DNA of 64,000 nt from Changpingibacter yushuensis (GCF_014041995.1 NZ_CP059492.1:496001-560000), one strand, 5' to 3'. Positions 27,720 through 35,998 are shown, counted from the first letter of the stretch. Program-made: numbers and translations. Notes: generated from the sequence alone by a model not told the origin.

Positions 27720-28805
27720 ATGTCTGGGTTGGCATCGTATTCAGCGCAGCCGGATTATGCGGTGGCACCAGGCGAGCACATTGCGGAGTGGCTCGATGAC
27801 AATGGGGTGAACGCTGCTGAGCTTGCCCGCAGGTTGGGTGTCACGCCAAAGCATATCTCTGAGCTCCTTTCCGGCAAGGCGCCACTTTCAGCAAGGATTG
27901 CTGTGGACTTGGAACGGGTCACGGGTATTCCTGCTCGGATGTGGAACGGCTTCGAGGTGAAGTACCGTGAGGAGCTCGTCAGGTTGGCGGAGAAGGTCGA
28001 GCTTGAAGAGCAGTATGTGAAGGCCAAGGCCTTCCCTCTTGCTTACCTGCGGAAGTGGGGTTTTGTCACGGCCGAACAGCGTGACAAGGCTGGAACAGTT
28101 CGCGGGTTGTTGACGCTGTTTGGTATCGCTCATCTTGACTCCTTCGACGCAACATGGCTTCACGCGAAGGTGGCATATCGAAAGGTGCCACTCACTAATG
28201 AGAAAACCTTTGAACGCGCCACATGGTTGGCTGTGGGGGAGAAGCTTGCGAATGTGAGTGCACTTCCTGAGTTCAGCAGAGACGCAGTGATCGCACTCGT
28301 TCCCGAACTACGTCTTCTGACAGGTGGATCGGATCCTGTGGCCGCCATTACCCGAGCACAGGCGTTGCTTAGGGACGCCGGTGTTGCAGTGTGCTTGGTT
28401 CCACCAATTCCGGGGTTTGGCGCCGGTGGTGCGACTCGATGGATCGCAGGGCGCCCTGTTATTCAGCTTTCGATGCGTGGCAAGACAGACGACCAAATGT
28501 GGTTCACACTGTTCCACGAGATTGGTCATACTCTGCTTCACGGTCAGAAGAGTGTGTTCATGCAGGGGATGGAGGGCAAGATCGAGGATGAAGCTGACAG
28601 TTATGCTGCGCGCACGCTGATTCCCGCGGAGTTCACGGACCGCCTGCCAACAAACCGCAACTCGGCGGCCGTACGTGCACTTGCAGATGAACTGGGTATT
28701 GCACCCAGTATCGTGCTTGGTCAAGCGCAGCGGATCACAGGGGACTTCGCTTGGGGGCATGGCTTCCGCGTTACTCTGAAATGGAGTGAAGACGATCCTT
28801 CGTGA
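27720..28805 (+). CDS. higA: HigA-type antitoxin fused to an ImmA/IrrE peptidase domain
   Basis: A 361-residue protein. An N-terminal XRE helix-turn-helix of HigA type (PGEHIAEWLDDNG, ELARRLGVTPKHISELLSGK, about 17-55) is joined to a middle region and a C-terminal ImmA/IrrE metallopeptidase domain with FHEIGHTLLH (zinc motif at about 265-269) and EDEADSYAARTLIP. Ordinary HigA is about 100 residues; this is the long fused class. The ATG at 27720 is chosen over 27714 because GGGGAG is 6 bases before it. It pairs with the HigB-like toxin upstream. Confidence 0.88.
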   Translation: MSGLASYSAQPDYAVAPGEHIAEWLDDNGVNAAELARRLGVTPKHISELLSGKAPLSARIAVDLERVTGIPARMWNGFEVKYREELVRLAEKVELEEQYVKAKAFPLAYLRKWGFVTAEQRDKAGTVRGLLTLFGIAHLDSFDATWLHAKVAYRKVPLTNEKTFERATWLAVGEKLANVSALPEFSRDAVIALVPELRLLTGGSDPVAAITRAQALLRDAGVAVCLVPPIPGFGAGGATRWIAGRPVIQLSMRGKTDDQMWFTLFHEIGHTLLHGQKSVFMQGMEGKIEDEADSYAARTLIPAEFTDRLPTNRNSAAVRALADELGIAPSIVLGQAQRITGDFAWGHGFRVTLKWSEDDPS

Positions 28806-28861
28806 GCTTGTTCTGACGATACGCATGGGTGACCTCGTTGTGGTCACGGCGAGCCCAGTTC

Positions 28862-28909
28862 AAACTCTCTTCGTTCGGTAATCTCAAACGCTCTTCGTTC
28901 GGTAATCTC
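28862..28909. repeat. 24-bp tandem repeat, 2 copies
   Basis: Two adjacent 24-bp units (28862-28885 and 28886-28909) differing at one position, each containing TCTTCGTTCGGTAATCTC. It lies between the HigA-type gene and the small membrane protein. Confidence 0.9.
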
Positions 28910-28957
28910 AGACCTGTGCCTTGCCACCGCCGATATCCAGCTCGGCGTTAGAGTCGG

Positions 28958-29359
28958 GTGGTGAGTTGTTCCAACGATGAGAAGCCGCCCGGCACCACGT
29001 CCCGTGTGTGGTGGAAGTTCGCGGCAGCATTCCTCCTGATTGCCGTTCTGTTCTATGGCGGTCCGGTCCTTTGGGTTGAGTTCGACGACGGCGCCTCCAC
29101 GCCATCGCTCAGTCATGCGCAGTTGCCTGCCGGGTTGGTTGTTGACGGCAGCGAAATGAGTTGCGCATCTGGTGGCTGCTGGCTCGATGTCTCCATCGAT
29201 CGTGAGGCGAGTATGCCTGATGCGCTGAGCGAGCTTGCTCAGCGCGATGGCTCATGCCAGATTGTCAGCCCATTTGATATGAGGCGCGTGTGCGTTGACA
29301 TTGGTGGGATCGACGATAAGCACGTCTTCGTCTCGTACAAAAGAGTGCTTGGGTTGTGA
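28958..29359 (+). CDS. small single-pass membrane protein
   Basis: A 133-residue protein with one helix near residues 18-36 (WWKFAAAFLLIAVLFYGGP) and an external C-terminal domain with four cysteines (two in SCASGGC, one in GSCQIV, one in RRVCVD) that could form disulfides. No family is recognised. A truncated paralogue lies 1.9 kb upstream. The GTG start is taken for frame continuity; no strong ribosome site is visible. Its stop lies in a GTGAC pentanucleotide repeat shared with the next start. Confidence 0.65.
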   Translation: MVSCSNDEKPPGTTSRVWWKFAAAFLLIAVLFYGGPVLWVEFDDGASTPSLSHAQLPAGLVVDGSEMSCASGGCWLDVSIDREASMPDALSELAQRDGSCQIVSPFDMRRVCVDIGGIDDKHVFVSYKRVLGL

Positions 29360-29375
29360 CGTGACGTGACGTGAC
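29356..29375. repeat. GTGAC pentanucleotide repeat, 4 copies
   Basis: Four perfect GTGAC units that include the stop of the preceding gene (TGA 29357-29359) and the GTG start (29371) of the DUF4258-like gene. Confidence 0.9.
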
Positions 29376-29598
29376 GCGGCATGGCAGCGTGCGAATGGTT
29401 GGACGCGGAGTCACCCTCGAGAGGGCAATACTGACTGTGGACCAACCTGACATTGTTGTCGATGGCAAGGAGCCTAGATCGAGGAGGTTTGTCGATCATG
29501 AACCGCCTTCTCCAGTAGAGGTTGCAACTTCGTGGCCCGCTGATGCCAATGATAGATTGAAGGTGCTCACCTGCTTTCAGCGAGAGTCCGATCACTGA
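29371..29598 (+). CDS. DUF4258-like small protein, putative toxin partner
   Basis: A 75-residue protein starting VTRHGSVRMVGRGVT, which matches the H..xRM..RG[VI] opening of DUF4258, with QPDIVVDG and a final strand LKVLTCF. DUF4258 proteins have a RelE-like small fold and usually sit beside DUF2283 genes, as here (13 bases apart), so the pair is a candidate toxin-antitoxin unit. The GTG start is inside a GTGAC repeat and no good ribosome site precedes it, so the true start is uncertain. Confidence 0.5.
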   Translation: MTRHGSVRMVGRGVTLERAILTVDQPDIVVDGKEPRSRRFVDHEPPSPVEVATSWPADANDRLKVLTCFQRESDH

Positions 29599-29611
29599 GA
29601 AGGGGAGAAAG

Positions 29612-29947
29612 ATGTCCGTCAGCATCCACAAAGTTAAGGTTGAAATCGACAAAGATGCCGATGCCGGGTACATCCGTGTCTCAAGCGAGCCTGTGTCAAG
29701 AACCGTCGAGCTCAACAATAACGTTCTTGTTGATCTTGACTCGATGGGTATGGTGGTAGGAATCGAGGTTCTGGGACTTGGAACGAAGGTTCCATTTGAT
29801 GAGATCTTCCGCGCTTACCATGTCCGGAGCGAGGTGCAAGCCATCTTCCAATGCATGCGTACGAGCATCGAGAGCCCGATGTCGTTTAGCGATGGCCCGG
29901 ATGCTGTCTCGAACGTGCGGAGTCAGTTGCATCTCACAGCTTGCTGA
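29612..29947 (+). CDS. DUF2283 protein, putative antitoxin partner
   Basis: A 111-residue protein with the DUF2283 pattern: VEIDKDADAGYIRVS, then NNVLVDLDSMGMVVGIEVLGL. These small proteins usually accompany DUF4258 or similar small toxins. The ATG follows GAAGGGGAGAAAG, a strong ribosome site. The last 40 residues go beyond the usual 65-75-residue family length and are rich in polar residues; whether they belong to the ancestral gene or to readthrough is unclear. Confidence 0.8.
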   Translation: MSVSIHKVKVEIDKDADAGYIRVSSEPVSRTVELNNNVLVDLDSMGMVVGIEVLGLGTKVPFDEIFRAYHVRSEVQAIFQCMRTSIESPMSFSDGPDAVSNVRSQLHLTAC

Positions 29948-30218
29948 GTTGCCGCGTCTGGTGTTTCAACGGATCGTGGAGCGGCACGATCTGAATGTCA
30001 GTACCGGGCATGGTTCGTTGGAACGGTGAGGCCGAGCAGTACGCCGTAACGCTTCCGCGCGGTCCAGATCCCGATGACTTTTCCCGAGGATCCAGACTCC
30101 GTCTCCGCTGTGCGGAACGGGTTGATGCGCCACTGTAGAACAACGGGCCTTGAGCAGTTCTTCCATTCGTCTGCAGCCGTGCCTTCACGCCGACTCCCGC
30201 TCACACAGTTGGCTCAGC
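29948..30218. other. 271-bp stretch without a recognisable gene
   Basis: Reverse-strand frames here are open for up to about 70 codons, but no conserved motif was recognised. Probably decayed sequence between the DUF2283 gene and the membrane-protein remnant. Confidence 0.4.
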
Positions 30219-30443
30219 CTACCCCCACAGTCCCAGCGCGAACTCCGCTACGACCACGGATAGAAGGTATGAGGCGGTGATCGCCACGAGTCCTACAGGT
30301 ATGATCTTCCAACCTATCGTGCGTAGTGCCGGTAGGTCCTTCCCCAGAGTCAGACCTGCGATTGTGAGCACCACAGTACATACCGAGAGGAATGTGACTG
30401 AGGCCGAAGTATTAATAAGGAAGCCTGCGACCGGAGATAGTAG
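30219..30443 (-). pseudogene. C-terminal remnant of a membrane permease
   Basis: About 74 codons ending with TAG at 30219 read as two hydrophobic helices: FLSVCTVVLTIAGLTLGKDL, then IGWKIIPVGLVAITASYLL, then VVVAEFALGLWG. This resembles the last two helices of permeases that end with a K/D-L-P-A-[LF]-R-x-[IL]-G-W motif. An in-frame TGA at 30444-30446 and the absence of more hydrophobic sequence show that the front of the gene is gone. The exact family is not certain. Confidence 0.6.
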
Positions 30444-30481
30444 TCACCATGCCGGTGACGGCTTGGCGGCAGGAGGCCGTG
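30442..30481. repeat. dispersed 40-bp repeat, copy A
   Basis: Shares GTCACCATGCCG and GCTTGGCGGCAGGA with copy B at 38847-38886, about 33 of 40 bases identical. It begins where the permease remnant ends, so it may mark a recombination joint. Confidence 0.6.
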
Positions 30482-30587
30482 GTACAAACACGTTCCCTGA
30501 GTCCCGGCTCATACTCAACATTTCCTGTCTAGGGTATGCTGGCAAGGCATTGTTTCCGAACCAACGAAGGGAGAGGCTGGCCTGCGC

Positions 30588-30610
30588 GGCCTCATGCAAT
30601 ATATGAGGCC
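30588..30610. promoter_or_regulatory. hairpin in the BCCT transporter leader
   Basis: GGCCTCAT (30588-30595) and ATGAGGCC (30603-30610) form an 8-bp stem with a 7-base loop, about 70 bases before the transporter start. It could be an RNA regulatory hairpin or a weak terminator. There is no T-run after it. Confidence 0.45.
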
Positions 30611-30680
30611 CATTCGTGAGATCGGTGATTCCGTAGAACCGCCGTGACCCTCAGCGAACACGCAGGAGCACATCGAACTC

Positions 30681-32483
30681 ATGACTCTTGACGCCAATCA
30701 CACCAAGGACCTGATCGAGACTTTCAAGGAAGTCACCAAGGATGAGGAAGAAGGTGAGATTCGCACCGGGGTTGATAGATGGGTTTTCGGTGCTGCAGCA
30801 GCTGTGGCCATTGCCTTCCTTGTGTGGGGCCTCGTTGATTCCGACGGCCTCGGCAACGTCGCTTCGACAGCGCTCAGCGGAGTGATCACGAACTTCGGTT
30901 GGTTGTTCGTGATCGCGGCGACGGTATTCGTGGTCTTCGTGCTGGTTGTGGCATTCACCCGGTTTGGCCGGATTCCGCTGGGTAAGGACCAGGACGTCCC
31001 GCAGTACTCCACCTGGTCCTGGATCTCGATGATGTTTGCCGCAGGCATGGGTATTGGCCTCATGTTCTACGGTGTGGCCGAGCCCTTGTTCTTTTACGTC
31101 TCCCCGCCGCCGGGCACTGTGACGGCAGAAACCACAGCTGCGGTGAGCACTGCGATGGGTACCACGATGTTCCATTGGACTCTGTATCCGTGGGCGATGT
31201 ACGCGATCGTTGGATTGGGAATGGCGTATGGCACGTATCGTCTGGGACGCACCCAGCTCTTTTCTTCGATGTTTGCCGGGCTCTTTGGCCAACGTGCAGT
31301 TAATAGTGCCGGCGGGCGTATCATCAACGTCCTAGCAATTGTGGCCACTCTTTTTGGTTCAGCTTGTTCGCTGGGTCTAGGTGCGCTCCAGATCGGCGGT
31401 GGCTTAGAGCAAAGTGGCGCGATCCCACAGGCAAACTCTGCAGTTCTCACCGCCATCATTGCGATCCTCACTGCGGCCTTTATTGCTTCCGCGGTCTCTG
31501 GAATTGAGCGCGGCATTCAATGGCTATCCAATATCAATATGCTGCTGGCCATCGCCTTGGCCGTGCTCGTCTTCTTTGCCGGCCCCACACTTTTCATCCT
31601 CAACATCATCCCAAACGCGGTTGGTTCCTTTATCTCAGACCTCCCGGCAATGGCATCGCGCACTGCCGGTAGCGGAGATGCATCCATCGATGAGTGGATG
31701 GCCAACTGGACTATTTTCTACTGGGCATGGTGGGTCTCATGGTGCCCGTTTGTCGGTTCGTTCATTGGTCGAATCTCGCGGGGAAGGACAGTGCGTCAGT
31801 TCGTGACGGGAGTGCTACTGGTACCGTCCGTTGTCTCCGTCTTATGGTTTGCGATTTTTGGTGGAGGAGCTATCGGGTTACTGCGTCGCGCGGAGGATGC
31901 GGCGAGTGCGGCGAGCCTGATGGTCACCACTGGTCCTGATGGCACCAAGAGTGTCAATTCAGATACTGTGCTCTTTCAGTTCCTTGATGCGCTTCCTATT
32001 CCGGCGTGGATGACTGCCGTTCTTGTGGGTTTGTGTGTGGTGTTGGTGGCGATCTTCTTTGTGACGGGTGCGGATTCGGCTTCCATCGTCATGGCGAGCT
32101 TTTCGGAGAACGGTGCTGAGAATCCTTCGCGGTGGAATGTGGTGTTCTGGGGTGCGGCGACGGGTGCGGTGGCCGCGATCATGCTGCTTGCGGGAGGGGA
32201 TCATCCGGAGGCTGCTTTGAATGGCTTGAAGAACATTACGATTGTGACGGCTTTGCCGTTTGTCATTGTGATGTTGTTGTTGTGCGTTTCTTTGTGGCGG
32301 GATCTATCGCGTGATCCGTTGGTGATCCGGAATAGTTTGGCGCGCGAGGTTCTGGAGCAGAGCGTTGCTTCGGCTATTGAAAAGCACGACGGCGAAGCCT
32401 TCGAGCTGAGAACTGATGAATCGAGTACTCAGGAACCGGCACACCAAGGTGCCAAGCCAGCGGCTGAGCATGGGACTGCGTGA
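30681..32483 (+). CDS. BCCT-family betaine/carnitine/choline transporter
   Basis: A 600-residue secondary transporter with about twelve hydrophobic segments. The family signature region is present (ISMMFAAGMGIGLMFYGVAEP, about residues 115-135) and the Trp-rich substrate box appears as FYWAWWVSWCPFVGSFIGRISRGRT (about 345-370). BCCT carriers take up glycine betaine or related trimethylammonium compounds, often as osmoprotectants. A 45-residue polar C-terminal tail may be an osmosensing or regulatory extension. It has no neighbours in the same pathway and sits inside an otherwise accessory region. Confidence 0.93.
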   Translation: MTLDANHTKDLIETFKEVTKDEEEGEIRTGVDRWVFGAAAAVAIAFLVWGLVDSDGLGNVASTALSGVITNFGWLFVIAATVFVVFVLVVAFTRFGRIPLGKDQDVPQYSTWSWISMMFAAGMGIGLMFYGVAEPLFFYVSPPPGTVTAETTAAVSTAMGTTMFHWTLYPWAMYAIVGLGMAYGTYRLGRTQLFSSMFAGLFGQRAVNSAGGRIINVLAIVATLFGSACSLGLGALQIGGGLEQSGAIPQANSAVLTAIIAILTAAFIASAVSGIERGIQWLSNINMLLAIALAVLVFFAGPTLFILNIIPNAVGSFISDLPAMASRTAGSGDASIDEWMANWTIFYWAWWVSWCPFVGSFIGRISRGRTVRQFVTGVLLVPSVVSVLWFAIFGGGAIGLLRRAEDAASAASLMVTTGPDGTKSVNSDTVLFQFLDALPIPAWMTAVLVGLCVVLVAIFFVTGADSASIVMASFSENGAENPSRWNVVFWGAATGAVAAIMLLAGGDHPEAALNGLKNITIVTALPFVIVMLLLCVSLWRDLSRDPLVIRNSLAREVLEQSVASAIEKHDGEAFELRTDESSTQEPAHQGAKPAAEHGTA

Positions 32484-32877
32484 AATAGCGCGCGCAGGAT
32501 GACAGATGGTGGATCGGCACTAGGGTGGCTGGATTGTGCTGGGGCACTCTGCGAGCTTATCTCGGAATGGTCTAAGAAGCAGGCGCGGCGGGTAATGAGC
32601 GGGTAAGCATGGGCCCACAGCCTGCAGGTTTCTGTGGACTAGCAACAAGACGATAACAACTGATCTGAATCAGGTCGAGTTCCGCTTCAATGTCTAGCAG
32701 AACGCCTGATCACTTCGAGCCTCTGGTGTATTCGGAGGGTCGAGGTGATAACCAGTCATCGGGACATGCATCCAAACTGTGTGAATTGATGAACGCTGTT
32801 CTTCCCTCAGACTTCGCCTTGGCTGCAGCTAGGTCATCGACATACACCAAGAAACACCTCAACTCAGGTTTACTTCG
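32484..32877. other. 394-bp gap between convergent genes
   Basis: No convincing gene or strong hairpin recognised. Short open frames are not family-like. Confidence 0.5.
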
Positions 32878-33846
32878 CTAATCAAACAAGGGCAAGCTGG
32901 GGTCCAGTGGCGCATCGGGCGTGGGTAAGCGCAGTCGGGTGGCAATGCGATTCCAAACCCGGGTGCCACCTCTCATGTCCTGCAACTCGTAAATGCCCGC
33001 GAAACGCCACGATTGATCTCTGTTTGTCCTTTGGTCCTTGACGAACCAGACTCGGAGTTCTTTCTCCCAAGCCTGTCCCTCGTCTTGGTTTCTCTGAAGG
33101 CGCGTTTCCCGAAGTGTCAGTCCGTCGCTACTTAAAGTATTGTCCCAGTTCATCCCGCGATCATCGCTGTCAACGCGAAGGTTTGCCAAAGATAGGTGCA
33201 GGTCCCCGTATGCGGGGTCATACTCGTCAAGCCTGCGATAGGAACCCCAGCCTTGACTTTGCCTCGGAGTCAAAGCAGTACCAAACAAAGAGTTCGGGAT
33301 GTCCACGACGTACTGGAACCCGACACGGTCCCGAGCACACTCATCAAGGTCCAGCCACTCGCGATCACGGAGGTAATCCACGGGATCAGGATGGACCTCA
33401 ACCCATGGCTCAAACGTGCCAGCCTCCCTTTGCTCCTCCACCCGTTTACGCACGATCTCCGCCAACTCATCGAGCCGGGACTCTAGCTCCTCGCTGTCCT
33501 TGAACTCCGCCTGTCGGACGTGGTGAAGCCCACCCTCTAGTGCGGCCTCGTCAAAAGAGGTCAGTGCGTCGAACACGCTCGCCTCGCGTATCGCGTCCCT
33601 AGAGGCTTGGTCGTCGCTCTCGTGGTGTAGTTCATCGCACTCGATAGCCACGCCAACCTGGGGGAAGTAAAGATCAATGAATCTTGGTCCTTTCTTCGTT
33701 CGCACAAGTTGCTGTGTGACGGGAAGAACTTCAAGATCGCCAACTCTGTTCCAGATCGCGTTGACCACATAGTTCTCAAAATCTTTGTTACGTGTTCGAT
33801 GAGAGAACTGCCGAAAGAGGTAGTTTGACTTATCCATACTGGGCAT
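32878..33846 (-). CDS. PvuRts1I/AbaSI-like modification-dependent restriction endonuclease
   Basis: A 322-residue protein. The N-terminal half carries YVVNAIW, VTQQLV and IDLYFPQVGVAIECDELHH (about residues 57-75), a Vsr-like or PD-(D/E)XK nuclease core with candidate metal ligands D58, E69 and D71. The C-terminal half (about 170-310) has the length and mixed strand pattern expected for an SRA-like reader domain. The total length and the TQQ...DLYFPQ...E.DE.HH order match the PvuRts1I/AbaSI group, which cuts DNA carrying glucosylated or plain 5-hydroxymethylcytosine and so attacks T4-like phages. No methyltransferase is adjacent, as expected for type IV enzymes. The start at 33846 follows AAGGAAG. 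Confidence 0.62.
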   Translation of the reverse strand: MPSMDKSNYLFRQFSHRTRNKDFENYVVNAIWNRVGDLEVLPVTQQLVRTKKGPRFIDLYFPQVGVAIECDELHHESDDQASRDAIREASVFDALTSFDEAALEGGLHHVRQAEFKDSEELESRLDELAEIVRKRVEEQREAGTFEPWVEVHPDPVDYLRDREWLDLDECARDRVGFQYVVDIPNSLFGTALTPRQSQGWGSYRRLDEYDPAYGDLHLSLANLRVDSDDRGMNWDNTLSSDGLTLRETRLQRNQDEGQAWEKELRVWFVKDQRTNRDQSWRFAGIYELQDMRGGTRVWNRIATRLRLPTPDAPLDPSLPLFD

Positions 33847-34129
33847 CGGCAGCTTCCTTCCTGCTTGGCCTTGCCGTTGTAGTCTACTCGGCCGATCTCG
33901 TTGCCATTGCGCGCTTCGTAATTGAATGTTTCCATTGCTTTTCCTCGGACTGCGTCATTCGAGCTTTCGCAAAACGGTAAGGGTGGAGACAGAACGCCCT
34001 TCATTCGGATCGGGGACTACGGGGCTATATCTAACGCGCGAGATGGGGAACTGGCCGCCCTCGATCTGTGCCTTGGACATCGAGGTCGGTTCTCGTTGAT
34101 CTGGTGCAAGGTGACGCTTTCGCTCCGAG
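33847..34129. other. gap with possible decayed coding sequence
   Basis: Forward frames here are open in parts but not convincing as a gene. It leads into a short coding-like repeat at 34130. Confidence 0.35.
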
Positions 34130-34180
34130 CTGCTCACTGACTTTCACGACACCCGCGACGTTGTGGCATTTCGGTCAATG
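34130..34180 (+). repeat. coding-like flanking repeat, copy A (left of ApeA-like gene)
   Basis: Translates as LLTDFHDTRDVVAFRSM. Copy B at 35945-35998 reads LLTELHNTRNVVVFRSD followed by a stop. Eleven of 17 residues are identical and several other changes are conservative, so this looks like the duplicated 3' end of a protein gene. It lies upstream of the ApeA-like gene. Confidence 0.6.
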
Positions 34181-34326
34181 TGTAAACAAGGAGTCTCCGC
34201 GGTAGCGGAGGCTCCTGAACTAGGTGCACCGGTCCAAGCTCGATGCTCGCACCTGTGATGATGCGCCCGGTACGCTTAGCACTGTGAATAGGTCAGTACC
34301 ACGTCGAGGCGGCCGAGGTCAGCGAG

Positions 34327-35805
34327 ATGGCCGATGACCTCCTATGTCTGAATAGCGAGACAGAATGGTCCGGGCTTTGGTGGCTACCTGACGCCCCGGA
34401 CGAACAGATTCCAGGGACGCTCCGATACGCGCCGGGGACTGGATCGACGCTCACTCTCATGGGTCGCCTTGAGGACCGGATTATGAGCAAGCCCGAGAAC
34501 GGCAAGGTGACTGTCTACCAGGGGCTTCAATCCTGGGACGCCATTCACGGAGTGGCTAACCGCCGAGAGATCACGCTCCTCGGTTGCTCACCGACGCATT
34601 CGCCCATCACCTGGGGCGCGCGAGTCAAGAGTCCGGAGAAGCAAGTCATCTCAGTGGACTCGGCATTGGTCGGCGCCCACATAGCGTCACCTGAGGAGTC
34701 AGCGTTTTTAGGGTGCGATTTCTCCGTGGAAGACCTTGGAGTCTGGGCTGCTTCGTCTGCATTGCAGTCAGCATTCGAGTTGGAAGACGGCAGACTCAAC
34801 GGCAAGAGCACTCTCGAGCTTTCACCTGCCTCTGAGACGTCAGTCGAGGTAGACGGGACGAACTACTCCCTCTCTCATAGGTACACGTTGCCCTTCGTGG
34901 AGACTCGGCGCGGGGTTGATTTCGGCCGCGCCACGGACACACCGTTCGTGCGAGTCAACCCTTCGGATGGATGTCCGCTGGAGGATGCGATCCGATATGC
35001 AGGCCTGTTCCAAGACCTCCTGTCTTTGTCCGCCCATCGAGCCTGTGGCGTTCTCTGGCTGCGGCTGAGGCTTTCTGGCCCCACCGTTGATTCGCTGCCC
35101 GAGCGCCCGGTTCCCGCACGGTACGCGGAAGTCCTCTATCGCCCCACAGTCATAGGCGACGGCGATGCTGAAGCGGTGAAGCCGCATCGAGTGTTGTTCA
35201 CATGCAATGACGTGCCGTTTGAGGAGATCGTCCCACGGTGGTGCGAGGTTCACGAGCGACTGCAAGCCGCAGCGAGCATGATCCTGGGTCTCAGATACGA
35301 CCCGGCTCTGTACATCGAAAACAACTTGCTGATCTCGGTCGGCGCTGCCGAAGTGCTCCAAGGGAAACTGCATGTTGGCTCTCCTCCGATCCCTGAAGAA
35401 GAGTTCGCACTGCTACGGGAACAGATCCTTTCTAACGTGTCTGAAGAACGCCGGGACTGGGTTCGGAGCAAGCTCCAGAACACTCCGAATCTCAGGAGCC
35501 GTCTCCTTGGGCTTGTCGAGAGGATGGACGCGGGCGTGGTCGATCTCCTAATGCCAGACAAGGACCGGTGGGCACAGTCCGCGTCGCAGGCGCGTAACGA
35601 TCTTGCTCACCAGGGACAGACTCCGCGCCACTCGATGGAGGAACTGTCTGCGGTCGTCAGAGTCACTACCGCGGTTGTTGTCCTCAACCTTCTTCAAGAA
35701 CTTGGCATCTCTGCCGAGCGCCAGCGAGAGATCGTTCAGACGAACCCCAATCTGCGCCAAACCGCCTCCGATGCTCGCCGCTGGTTGGGAAGGAAGACCT
35801 CCTGA
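34327..35805 (+). CDS. apeA: ApeA-like anti-phage HEPN protein
   Basis: A 492-residue protein. The N-terminal part (about 1-280) with its W-rich opening and G-x-L-x-Y strand resembles ApeA N-terminal domains. The C-terminal part is a helical HEPN domain with the RNase motif RNDLAH (R-x4-H, about residues 422-427). ApeA protects by abortive infection through HEPN ribonuclease activity after phage sensing. GAGG lies about 10 bases before the ATG. It stands alone, as ApeA does, next to a type IV-like restriction gene, and is bracketed by diverged coding-like repeats. The assignment rests on motif and architecture only. Confidence 0.7.
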   Translation: MADDLLCLNSETEWSGLWWLPDAPDEQIPGTLRYAPGTGSTLTLMGRLEDRIMSKPENGKVTVYQGLQSWDAIHGVANRREITLLGCSPTHSPITWGARVKSPEKQVISVDSALVGAHIASPEESAFLGCDFSVEDLGVWAASSALQSAFELEDGRLNGKSTLELSPASETSVEVDGTNYSLSHRYTLPFVETRRGVDFGRATDTPFVRVNPSDGCPLEDAIRYAGLFQDLLSLSAHRACGVLWLRLRLSGPTVDSLPERPVPARYAEVLYRPTVIGDGDAEAVKPHRVLFTCNDVPFEEIVPRWCEVHERLQAAASMILGLRYDPALYIENNLLISVGAAEVLQGKLHVGSPPIPEEEFALLREQILSNVSEERRDWVRSKLQNTPNLRSRLLGLVERMDAGVVDLLMPDKDRWAQSASQARNDLAHQGQTPRHSMEELSAVVRVTTAVVVLNLLQELGISAERQREIVQTNPNLRQTASDARRWLGRKTS

Positions 35806-35944
35806 TTGAGGTTCTCGTCCTGACGTGCTGCGCTTCGTTCATTCCCAGCGGGAAGCGTGCCGGTACCCGAAGCGCGGCTCCCTCGGGCGTCCGGACTGGA
35901 CCCTGTGGGCACCGACCGATCGAGCTTGCTCCCGTTTGTCCACG

Positions 35945-35998
35945 TTGCTCACTGAACTTCACAACACACGGAACGTGGTCGTATTCAGATCAGACTAG
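35945..35998 (+). repeat. coding-like flanking repeat, copy B (right of ApeA-like gene)
   Basis: Reads LLTELHNTRNVVVFRSD then TAG (35996-35998). It is open upstream for at least 20 codons (PDWTLWAPTD region), consistent with the tail of a decayed gene. See copy A at 34130. Confidence 0.6.

Noticed and set aside
33950-34070. Frame reading RTPFIRIGDYGAISNARDGE, faintly like the start of a GH15/trehalase-type protein or an HsdS segment
   Set aside because: Too short and matched only loosely; could not be tied to either family.
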